Below are positions 1-5,732 of a stretch of DNA of 5,899 nucleotides, piece by piece. Source of the DNA: Dehalococcoidia bacterium (GTDB lineage: Bacteria; Chloroflexota; Dehalococcoidia; SAR202; UBA11138); NCBI GenBank assembly GCA_012270665.1, contig JAAXHY010000206.1, positions 1 to 5,899 of the forward strand. Direction: 5' to 3'. Numbering within the stretch: the stretch's first letter is position 1; each line of letters begins with the position of its first letter. The position numbers and the translations under genes are program-made. The notes below the pieces were generated by a model that had not been told where the DNA came from, did not search any database, and was given only the letters and a program-made list of their open reading frames with translations.

Positions 1-571
1 GCGCTCAGGATATGGCCCCTCCATGAACAAGGTGCGCCAGGGCGAACTTCCCTGGACACGGATAGACGACCTTCACCGCATGATACTCGACGAACTGCTC
101 GTCAAGTACGGCATAGAGGGACTGACCGAGGACGAGAAGCGCGACTTCAACAAGGCATGGCACAGGCTTGACGCCTGGCCCGACTCCCCCCTGGGACTCA
201 CCCGACTCAAGAAGCGTTACGTCATAGCTACTCTGTCCAATGGCAACGTCGCCCTCCTGACCAACATGGCCAAGTGGGCCGGACTGCCCTGGGACTGCAT
301 CCTCTCTGCCGAACTCGCCCGCCACTACAAGCCTGACCCCGAGACCTATCTCATGGCCGCCGACATACTCGGACTCGAACCCTCCGAAGTTATGATGACC
401 GCCGCGCACAAGAACGATCTCAAGGCAGCGCGAGCCCAGGGACTCAGGACAGCGTTCGTTCCAAGACCGCTCGAACACGGTCCCCGCCGCGAGATAGACA
501 CCTCGCCCGAAGACTGGATTGACGTCGTAGCCACCGACTTCGAGGACCTCGCGCTCAAGATGGGGACATGA
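1..571 (+). CDS. HAD-superfamily hydrolase, type II haloacid dehalogenase family (5' partial)
   Basis: The frame is open from the left edge (first whole codon at 2), so the first ATG at 23 is probably internal. The true start should lie roughly 40 codons upstream, with the nucleophile-Asp motif I. Numbering from the ATG at 23, HAD motif II is Ser72-Asn73-Gly74, the conserved lysine is Lys103 in a YKPDPETY context, and the acidic motif is Asn131-Asp132. The first codons encode RSGYGPSM followed by GELPW, matching the cap-region helix of this family. The leading Arg falls where L-2-haloacid dehalogenase has catalytic Arg41. Family members hydrolyse C-halogen or phosphate-ester bonds in the cytoplasm through an aspartyl-enzyme intermediate. 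The substrate cannot be told here: Ser175 and Asn177 of the dehalogenase correspond to Ala127 and His129, so a phosphatase is equally possible. The stop overlaps the next start by ATGA, implying co-transcription and translational coupling with the phosphofructokinase gene. Confidence 0.85.
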   Translation, partial: RSGYGPSMNKVRQGELPWTRIDDLHRMILDELLVKYGIEGLTEDEKRDFNKAWHRLDAWPDSPLGLTRLKKRYVIATLSNGNVALLTNMAKWAGLPWDCILSAELARHYKPDPETYLMAADILGLEPSEVMMTAAHKNDLKAARAQGLRTAFVPRPLEHGPRREIDTSPEDWIDVVATDFEDLALKMGT

Positions 572-1737
572 ACTCCGCCCTGGTAATGCAGTCGGGCGGG
601 TGTACCCACGTACTGAATCGCAGCCTGTACGGCATCGCGTCCGAGTTTGCCAGAACGGGCGCCGGAACCCTGTACGGCGCGCCCAACGGGCTGGAGGGAA
701 TACTCCAAGACCGAGCAATAAACCTTTCCGAGGTGCCGCGCGACCTCTGGATGAGCGTAGCCGACGCCCCGGGCGCCGCCATAGGCTCCACTCGCCGCCG
801 ACTCAGAGACGATGACGTTGAGCCTGTTTTCGAGTACCTCGAAAGACGCGGCATCCGCTACTGGTTCATCATAGGCGGCAACGACTCAGCTGAGACGGGC
901 CATACGCTCCAGACATGGGCCGACGAGATAGGCTACGACCTCTCCGTGATCAACGTCCCCAAGACGATTGACAATGACCTCGTCCTGACCGACCACTGTC
1001 CGGGCTACGGCAGCGCGGCTAGGTTCGTCGCCACCGCCGTAGTCGGCTCCGGACTCGACGCCGAGGCGCTCACTGGAGCCTCACCCATTACGATATTCGA
1101 AGTCATGGGACGCGACGCCGGATGGCTCGCCGCCGCGTCCGCTCTCGCCAAGCGCGACGAGCGCGACCCTCCGCATCTGGTATGCGTGCCGGAGATGCGG
1201 GTGGACGAGGACAAGTTCGTCGCTGACGTGCAAGACGCCTACGCCAGATACGGATACGCTGTCGCCGTCATATCCGAAAACGCCCGCTCCGCCGACGGTA
1301 TCCTCGGGGCCCAGTCCGAGCCTTGGTTCGTGGACGATTTCGGACACGAGTACTACGACGGTCCCGCTCGCTATCTTGCCGCGCTCGTCAGCCGCTCTCT
1401 CGGAGTCCGCGCGCGCTACGAAAAGCCCGGAACCATCCAGCGATCTCTGGTCTGGGCAGCCTCCGAGTCGGATGTAAGAGAGGCCGAAATGGTTGGCAGG
1501 GCCACCGTTACCGCCGCCCGTGAAGGTATGCGCGACGTGATAGTCACTCTCGAACGGGAGTATGGCCCGACTTACAAGTGCCGAACCGGATTCGCCCCGC
1601 TCGATCAGGTCGGAGGAAGAGTCCGCCGTATGCCCGAAGAATTCCTATCCCCGTCCGATAACTTCGTCACCGATGCCTTCATCCAATACTTGAGACCCTT
1701 GGCAGGCGAAATCCCCCACTTCCCTCGCCTCATGTGA
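568..1737 (+). CDS. Phosphofructokinase family protein, probably diphosphate-dependent
   Basis: This 389-residue PfkA-superfamily protein would phosphorylate fructose 6-phosphate to fructose 1,6-bisphosphate in the cytoplasm. Motifs in order are the Ser9-Gly10-Gly11 phosphate loop, GGND at 103-106, PKTIDND at 131-137, MGRDAGW at 180-186, Pro208-Glu209 and PGTIQRS at 287-293. ATP-dependent enzymes have GGDG and PGTIDND. Asp in place of the last Gly (Asp106) and Lys in place of Gly (Lys132) are the known markers of diphosphate-dependent members, whose reaction is reversible and can serve both glycolysis and gluconeogenesis. Position 105 is Asn where most members have a Mg-binding Asp. The phosphate loop reads SGGCTHVLN, with Cys12 where Pro is usual. 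The ATG at 568 is chosen because it puts the phosphate loop at the usual distance from the N-terminus and overlaps the upstream stop. The only ribosome-binding hint is a weak G-run just before it, consistent with translational coupling. It could instead use ATP or another sugar phosphate. Confidence 0.9.
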   Translation: MNSALVMQSGGCTHVLNRSLYGIASEFARTGAGTLYGAPNGLEGILQDRAINLSEVPRDLWMSVADAPGAAIGSTRRRLRDDDVEPVFEYLERRGIRYWFIIGGNDSAETGHTLQTWADEIGYDLSVINVPKTIDNDLVLTDHCPGYGSAARFVATAVVGSGLDAEALTGASPITIFEVMGRDAGWLAAASALAKRDERDPPHLVCVPEMRVDEDKFVADVQDAYARYGYAVAVISENARSADGILGAQSEPWFVDDFGHEYYDGPARYLAALVSRSLGVRARYEKPGTIQRSLVWAASESDVREAEMVGRATVTAAREGMRDVIVTLEREYGPTYKCRTGFAPLDQVGGRVRRMPEEFLSPSDNFVTDAFIQYLRPLAGEIPHFPRLM

Positions 1738-1741
1738 GAAT

Positions 1742-1767
1742 GCCAAAATCGGGTACCCGATTTTGGC
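1742..1767. terminator. Perfect 26-base palindrome after the phosphofructokinase gene, probable terminator
   Basis: Two 13-base arms are exactly complementary, centred between 1754 and 1755, and begin four bases after the stop at 1737. In RNA this gives an 11-bp stem with a GUAC loop. The inner core CGGGTACCCG is flanked by AAAAT on the left and ATTTT on the right, the A-stem-T layout of a bidirectional intrinsic terminator. No longer T-run follows the stem, only CTCAGCCTCTTTCC, so termination may be partial, or the hairpin may protect the mRNA 3' end. A dyad-binding protein site is the alternative. Confidence 0.6.
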
Positions 1768-1826
1768 TCAGCCTCTTTCCTAGCGTACGTCGTCAGTACG
1801 ATCCCGCTGACCAGTAATTGATAATA

Positions 1827-1842
1827 TATTTCATTTGAAATA
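1827..1842. repeat. Inverted repeat overlapping the -35 element
   Basis: Seven-base arms TATTTCA (1827-1833) and TGAAATA (1836-1842) flank a TT centre and are exactly complementary. The right arm covers most of the proposed -35 hexamer at 1835-1840, so a dimeric regulator bound here would block or recruit polymerase. The region is AT-rich, which makes short dyads likelier by chance, so an operator role is inference. Confidence 0.45.
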
Positions 1843-1864
1843 GGCCAATAGTTTATTGTAGTAT
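1835..1864 (+). promoter_or_regulatory. Candidate sigma-70 promoter of the ABC importer operon
   Basis: A -35 hexamer TTGAAA (1835-1840, five of six consensus bases) and a -10 hexamer TAGTAT (1859-1864, four of six) are separated by 18 bases. They lie in the only AT-rich stretch near the operon. Transcription would start near 1871, leaving a leader of about 50 bases before the ATG at 1920. Both hexamers overlap inverted repeats, which suggests the operon is regulated. Other -10 matches in this AT-rich DNA are possible. Confidence 0.5.
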
Positions 1865-1900
1865 CATAGTCGGCTCATTTAGTGATACTAAATATCATTA
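1859..1900. repeat. Cluster of alternating TATCA boxes forming competing inverted repeats
   Basis: TAGTATCA (1859-1866) and TGATACTA (1883-1890) are exact 8-base inverted copies 16 bases apart; the left copy covers the -10 hexamer. The second arm also belongs to two tighter dyads: ATTTAGT-GAT-ACTAAAT (1877-1893, exact) and TAGTGATA-CTAAA-TATCATTA (1880-1900, 8 pairs with one G-U). These pairings exclude one another. The cluster lies between the promoter core and the ribosome-binding site AAGGAA (1907-1912). It could be an operator array for a DNA-binding regulator or a small leader-RNA structure. Confidence 0.45.
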
Positions 1901-1919
1901 CTATGCAAGGAATTAAAGA

Positions 1920-3608
1920 ATGACTACGTTCCGCACATTGTGTAAGACCATCGGCCTCTGTATCGTCGCAGGGCTGATTTTCCTGGCGATCATGGCCTGC
2001 GGCGATTCCGAAAGCGAAACTGCTGCGCCAGCGCCCCAGCCGACAGTTGAGATAGTAAAGCAGGCTTCCCCGACGGCGCCACCCGCGCCGACTGCCAGAC
2101 CCGCGGTTGCAACGCCGATGGTTGCGACTCAGGCGCCGGTTGTGGAGAGAGATGCCGGCCCATCCAAGATCACGACAGCGGCTCCGTTCGCGCCCTCGAA
2201 CAACGGCGCTGTCGAGACGGACGACTCTTTCATAATCTCGAGGGCGGGCGTTACGGAGACCCTGGTCAAAATTGACTTCGACGGCGAAGTAAAGCCATAT
2301 CTCGCGGATTCGTGGAGCCTCCGAGATGGCAACGCTTGGGAGTTCAAACTTCGGGAAGACGTGAGTTTCCAAGACGGCGCCGCTTTCGATAGTGAGTCCG
2401 TCGTCATGGCGCTCGACTATCTTCGCGGGGTTCCGAATCCGCCCAGGGGGTTTACCGAGGACACGCTGAAGAGCGTTACCGCCGCGGATTCCTATACGGT
2501 GATTGTCGAGAGCGGCGCGCCTGACGTGCTTCTGCCAACCAGGCTGGCCGTGCCAACCACCGGAATCCTGACGCCCGCGTCGTATGAAGGCGCGGGCAGC
2601 GCCTCGCCAAGCGTCATTGACGCTGGCACCGGCCCCTTCATCATCGAAGACGAGGTGTCTATCGAGAGCATCAGCATGGTGAGCTTCGGAGACTATTGGG
2701 ATGGCAGCGCGACGCTTGACGCGGCGGAGTTCTTTTTCGTGCCGGACGGAGGGGTTAGGTCAGCGATGCTGGAAACGGGCGAGGTGGACTTCGTGAGACA
2801 CCTTCCAATTTCTCAGTTTCCGATTTTCATGGACAACTCGGATTTCACCATATACAGAGAGCAGCAGCCCAGGACGGTTACCCTGTATGTCAACAACAGG
2901 AATGGGCCATTCTCGGATGTGAATGTCAGAAAGGCGGCTCAGCACGCCATTGACCGGCGCGCCATCGTTGATTCCGTGCTGGAAGGGATCGGGCAGCCTG
3001 CGATAGGGCCGTTCGCGCCCAGCGAGGCGTGGGTCAATCCGGACCTGGAAGCGTATGAGTTCGATCCTGAGACGGCGAAAGAGTTCCTTGCCAAGGCGGG
3101 ATACGAGGAGGGTGAACTGAAAGTATCCCTGTGGACGTACCCGAGTCGCGCGGAATTTCCGGCTATGTCGGTCGCCATTCACGAGATGCTCAACGACGCC
3201 GGATTCAGCGCTGAGATCAGGCTGGCGCCATGGGGCGCGTTGGTGGACGACGTGTTCGCGGGCGACTTCGATATGTTCCTGGTATCGAGGGGGCATCTCA
3301 TAGACGCCTACGACCCGGAGGGCTTCTTCACCGCGGACTACTCCTGCTCCTCTGTGGACGTCAGCAACTATGCCAACTACTGCAATCCCGAGGTTGACGA
3401 GCTGCTGGAACAGGCGCGCCCTTTGAGCGACACGGAGGCCAGATACGACATCTTCCGGCAGATACAGCAGATACTCCATGAGGACGCGGCGCATCCGTTC
3501 ATAAACTACACGGAGCAGATTTACGCATACGCCAACCATGTGAAGAACTGGCAGTCGCATATGCTGGAATACTATATGCTGACTACTGAACTGGATGTAT
3601 CGAACTGA
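1920..3608 (+). CDS. ABC importer solute-binding lipoprotein, family 5 (peptide/nickel type)
   Basis: This 562-residue lipoprotein should bind an extracytoplasmic solute and hand it to the two permeases encoded directly downstream. A basic N-terminus and hydrophobic stretch (about 11-26) end in a lipobox IMAC with lipidated Cys27. Residues 28 to about 81 form a Pro/Ala/Thr-rich flexible linker. The family-5 binding domain follows: PYLADSW and WEFKLREDVSFQDG near 120-150, then ESVVMALDYL, are hallmarks of OppA/DppA/NikA-like proteins. The C-terminal part has the usual FDMFLVSRG and YCNPEVDELLEQAR segments. Cys476 and Cys488, 12 residues apart, could form a disulfide. The length is typical once the long linker is allowed for. 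The ATG at 1920 is supported by AAGGAA (1907-1912), seven bases upstream, and a proper signal peptide. The solute (peptide, sugar, metal chelate or other) cannot be inferred. Confidence 0.93.
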   Translation: MTTFRTLCKTIGLCIVAGLIFLAIMACGDSESETAAPAPQPTVEIVKQASPTAPPAPTARPAVATPMVATQAPVVERDAGPSKITTAAPFAPSNNGAVETDDSFIISRAGVTETLVKIDFDGEVKPYLADSWSLRDGNAWEFKLREDVSFQDGAAFDSESVVMALDYLRGVPNPPRGFTEDTLKSVTAADSYTVIVESGAPDVLLPTRLAVPTTGILTPASYEGAGSASPSVIDAGTGPFIIEDEVSIESISMVSFGDYWDGSATLDAAEFFFVPDGGVRSAMLETGEVDFVRHLPISQFPIFMDNSDFTIYREQQPRTVTLYVNNRNGPFSDVNVRKAAQHAIDRRAIVDSVLEGIGQPAIGPFAPSEAWVNPDLEAYEFDPETAKEFLAKAGYEEGELKVSLWTYPSRAEFPAMSVAIHEMLNDAGFSAEIRLAPWGALVDDVFAGDFDMFLVSRGHLIDAYDPEGFFTADYSCSSVDVSNYANYCNPEVDELLEQARPLSDTEARYDIFRQIQQILHEDAAHPFINYTEQIYAYANHVKNWQSHMLEYYMLTTELDVSN

Positions 3609-3630
3609 GCGAAAGGCGGCAGGTAGGGAA

Positions 3631-3636
3631 AGGGAG
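3631..3636 (+). promoter_or_regulatory. Ribosome-binding site that fixes a TTG start
   Basis: AGGGAG lies five bases before the TTG at 3642. No ATG or GTG in this frame gives the complete first membrane segment, so this site supports the non-ATG start of the DppB-like permease. Confidence 0.65.
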
Positions 3637-3641
3637 CGGCA

Positions 3642-4580
3642 TTGTACAGGATAATTCTGCGCCGGCTGCTCCTTATTCCATTTATCGTCGCGGTCGTCTC
3701 ATTTCTCATCTTCCTCACGCCCCTGATAAGCGGTATTGACCCCGCCACGGCGGTACTCCAAGCTCAGGTATTGGACCGCCAGCCCACTCCTGAAGCCACT
3801 GAGCGCCTCAGAAGAGAGCTTGGTCTTGATCGCCATCTCTTCATCCAGTACGCGACCTGGCTGTGGAGAGTCGTTCATGGCGACATGGGGCGGTCATATA
3901 TGGGACGTGTCCCCGTCAGCGAGAAGGTGTTCGACGGGTTGAAGGTCTCCGCGACACTGAGCGTCGTTACGCTTGCCATTTCCCTGAGCGTCTCCCTGCC
4001 CGTGGGGATACTGGCGGCCATGAGGCCCGGGACGCTGCTGGATACATTTGTCGCGGTCGCGTCCCAGCTAGGAGTGGTGGTTCCGGCATATGTACTTGCG
4101 CCGACTCTAATCCTGGTCTTCGGCATTCACCTGGGCTGGCTACCCTCCGCCGGATGGCGCGGGCCGCTGCACCTGGTACTGCCTTGTCTCACCCTTGCCT
4201 CCGGAGCGACTGCCTTCTTCACCCAGGTTGTACGCGCCTCGATGATCGAGGCTCTCTCGATGGAATATATGCGAACGGCGAGGGCAAAGGGTCTGGGAGA
4301 GGTTCTGTTGATCCGGCGACACGCGCTGAGGAACGCGATGATCCCGGTCGTGACCCTATCGAGTATGTGGCTGGCGGGACTGATCGGCGGGGCGCTCATC
4401 GTCGAGGTGATCTTCTCTGTGCCAGGAATTGGAAGGGTTCTGTTTGACGCCATCAACGCCAGCGACCTCCCATTGATACAGGGCAGCCTGATGACGATTG
4501 TCGTAATCGCCGTTCTCATAAACACCACGACAGACGTGATATACGTCGCCCTGAATCCGGCTATACGTCTTGAAGGGTGA
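3642..4580 (+). CDS. ABC transporter permease, DppB/OppB-like
   Basis: This 312-residue inner-membrane channel subunit pairs with the DppC-like protein downstream. The N-terminal segment MYRIILRRLLLIPFI is the usual start of the first helix of DppB-type permeases. Helices fall at about 9-29, 103-126, 134-161, 176-198, 233-258 and 281-305. A large periplasmic loop between the first two carries the family segment ERLRRELGLDR and GDMGRS (80-85). The EAA loop that contacts the ATPase is EYMRTARAKG (209-218), and PGIGRVLFDAI (261-271) is a strong OppB/DppB signature. The start is TTG with a good ribosome-binding site. It lies 33 bases after the binding-protein stop with no terminator between, so the genes are probably one operon. 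Nothing looks truncated. Confidence 0.93.
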   Translation: MYRIILRRLLLIPFIVAVVSFLIFLTPLISGIDPATAVLQAQVLDRQPTPEATERLRRELGLDRHLFIQYATWLWRVVHGDMGRSYMGRVPVSEKVFDGLKVSATLSVVTLAISLSVSLPVGILAAMRPGTLLDTFVAVASQLGVVVPAYVLAPTLILVFGIHLGWLPSAGWRGPLHLVLPCLTLASGATAFFTQVVRASMIEALSMEYMRTARAKGLGEVLLIRRHALRNAMIPVVTLSSMWLAGLIGGALIVEVIFSVPGIGRVLFDAINASDLPLIQGSLMTIVVIAVLINTTTDVIYVALNPAIRLEG

Positions 4581-4585
4581 GAGCT

Positions 4586-4594
4586 GGGAGAGGA
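4586..4594 (+). promoter_or_regulatory. Ribosome-binding site that selects the ATG at 4600
   Basis: The purine-rich GGGAGAGGA ends five bases before the ATG at 4600. An in-frame TTG at 4570 would extend the protein by 10 residues and overlap the upstream gene, but it would place this site inside the coding sequence. The ATG is the better start. Confidence 0.7.
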
Positions 4595-4599
4595 CAGCT

Positions 4600-5478
4600 A
4601 TGGGTGGAATCGTCTGGAAAGACTCCTTCGAGGAGAACCTGAAATCAGTTCGGCGAAAACTCGATTCTCACGGTCTATCCGTGTCGGCGGCGTTGCTGTT
4701 CGCCGCTCTGTCAGCCATAGGACTAGTCGCCATCTTCGCGCCCGTTCTCGCGCCTTACGACCCCAATGATCAGAATCTGAGCGCCCGGCTGGAACTTCCG
4801 AGTCTGAATCACCCTCTTGGAACAGACCATCTCGGCCGGGATGTCTTGTCGCGGCTTCTCATGGGGAGTCGCTTCTCCCTGGCGATAACGACGGTATCGG
4901 TTCTGATTTCCGGTATATTCGGCACGCTTGTAGGCGCCTTCGCCGGAAGGATCGGCGGCGCGACGGACGAAATCGCAATGCGCGTAGTGGACGTGGTTCT
5001 CGTCTTCCCCGAACTGGTGGTCGCTTTCGCGTTGGCGTCACTGCTCGAGCAGGGCTTCGCAACCATCGTCCTCGCGGTGACCATCTTCGCGTGGACCCCT
5101 TACGCTCGCCTGGCCAGGGCGGTGACGCTCGAGGTGAACACGCGAGAGTTTATGGAGGCCGCCGTGGCGCTGGGTTCCACTCCCTTATTCATTCTTCGCA
5201 GGCACGTTCTCCCGAATATCATGGGATCCATACTGGCTATGGGATTCCTTCGGTTCGGACAGCTCCTTATCACGATTGCCGGCCTTTCATACCTCGGAGT
5301 GGGCGCCCAGCCTCCGACGCCGGACTGGGGCGCGATGCTGTGGGAGGCTCAACCCTACATGCGCCGCGTGCCGTCGCTCACGCTGATTCCCGGAGCGGCT
5401 ATATTCATCACGGCCTTGAGCGTCACTCTTCTGGGACAGCGCATGATGCTTCGCACACAGCTTCGGACAAGGGCATGA
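4600..5478 (+). CDS. ABC transporter permease, DppC/OppC-like
   Basis: This 292-residue inner-membrane subunit is the partner of the DppB-like permease 19 bases upstream. A cytoplasmic N-terminal tail leads into the first helix (about 28-51), ending in APYDPND. The DppC hallmark HPLGTDHLGRDVLSRLLMGS spans 71-90. Further helices lie at about 94-116, 132-149, 153-169, 208-232 and 261-279. The EAA loop for ATPase contact is EFMEAAVALG (183-192), and GLSYLGVGAQPPTPDWG (228-244) is another family signature. The C-terminus is odd. DppC proteins usually end in a GDxLRDxLDPR-type motif, but this one reads LLGQRMMLRTQLRTRA, keeping the basic character but losing the acidic and proline residues. The start is set by the ribosome-binding site at 4586-4594. 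No ATPase gene follows within the window, so the energy-coupling subunits must be encoded elsewhere or further downstream. Confidence 0.93.
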   Translation: MGGIVWKDSFEENLKSVRRKLDSHGLSVSAALLFAALSAIGLVAIFAPVLAPYDPNDQNLSARLELPSLNHPLGTDHLGRDVLSRLLMGSRFSLAITTVSVLISGIFGTLVGAFAGRIGGATDEIAMRVVDVVLVFPELVVAFALASLLEQGFATIVLAVTIFAWTPYARLARAVTLEVNTREFMEAAVALGSTPLFILRRHVLPNIMGSILAMGFLRFGQLLITIAGLSYLGVGAQPPTPDWGAMLWEAQPYMRRVPSLTLIPGAAIFITALSVTLLGQRMMLRTQLRTRA

Positions 5479-5617
5479 CCCTGACTCCGCAGAGGTCAGA
5501 TCCCAACATTCGCAACTCGAAAATCGTTCCTTCTGCCTGCTCTCATGACAACCTGGTATTCATGGCCGGATGAGTATCCCGACACCTCTGTTCACTACGG
5601 ACAGTCTCCTCCATGAT

Positions 5618-5656
5618 TTGACAATTCTGAATGCCGTATGATTGAATCACGGTGAT
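5618..5656 (+). promoter_or_regulatory. Possible promoter/operator before the second lipoprotein gene
   Basis: A consensus -35 TTGACA (5618-5623) is followed by TATGAT (5637-5642, five of six -10 bases), but the spacing is only 13 bases, too short for a normal sigma-70 promoter. Overlapping the -10-like element are two linked dyads: TGATT-G-AATCA (5639-5649) and ATCAC-G-GTGAT (5646-5656). A regulator that remodels a poorly spaced promoter is conceivable but speculative. The rest of the 254-base gap (5479-5732) shows no gene and no convincing terminator. Confidence 0.3.
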
Positions 5657-5720
5657 ATTTCAGTCTTGCGTGGCCAAGAAATTCGCTCTGCGAGACGCAA
5701 TGGCCCAGAGTATAGAAAGT

Positions 5721-5727
5721 AAGGAGG
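5721..5727 (+). promoter_or_regulatory. Strong ribosome-binding site that selects a GTG start
   Basis: AAGGAGG, almost fully complementary to the 16S rRNA tail, ends five bases before the GTG at 5733. An in-frame ATG at 5700 would add 11 mostly polar residues ahead of the signal peptide and has only weak purines before it, so the GTG is preferred. Confidence 0.7.
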
Positions 5728-5732
5728 AGAGA

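Noticed and set aside
5..718. Long open frame on the - strand (237 codons)
   Set aside because: It lies antisense to the HAD gene and the start of the phosphofructokinase gene, both with clear family motifs. Its translation shows no recognisable domain and is explained by GC-rich codon bias.
1784..1800. Inverted repeat CGTAC...GTACG downstream of the palindrome
   Set aside because: The arms are only five bases long, which is expected by chance, with no supporting context.
2760..3560. Long open frame on the - strand (266 codons)
   Set aside because: It is antisense to the binding-protein domain, Arg/Val/His-rich with no known motif, and a typical shadow of a strong coding sequence.
3863..4447. 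Open frame on the + strand inside the DppB-like permease
   Set aside because: It is out of frame with a clearly conserved membrane protein, has no ribosome-binding site and no domain.
4570..4599. Alternative TTG start for the DppC-like permease
   Set aside because: It would bury the strong ribosome-binding site at 4586-4594 inside the gene; the ATG at 4600 fits better.
5481..5499. Possible hairpin CTGAC...GTCAG after the DppC-like gene
   Set aside because: The stem is short with a bulge and no T-run follows, so it is too weak to call a terminator.
5091..5573. Open frame on the + strand spanning the end of the DppC-like gene and the gap
   Set aside because: Most of it overlaps conserved permease sequence in another frame, with no family resemblance in the part that enters the gap.
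5545..5610. Small open frame of about 21 codons in the gap
   Set aside because: There is no ribosome-binding site before its ATG, and its composition gives no sign of a real peptide.
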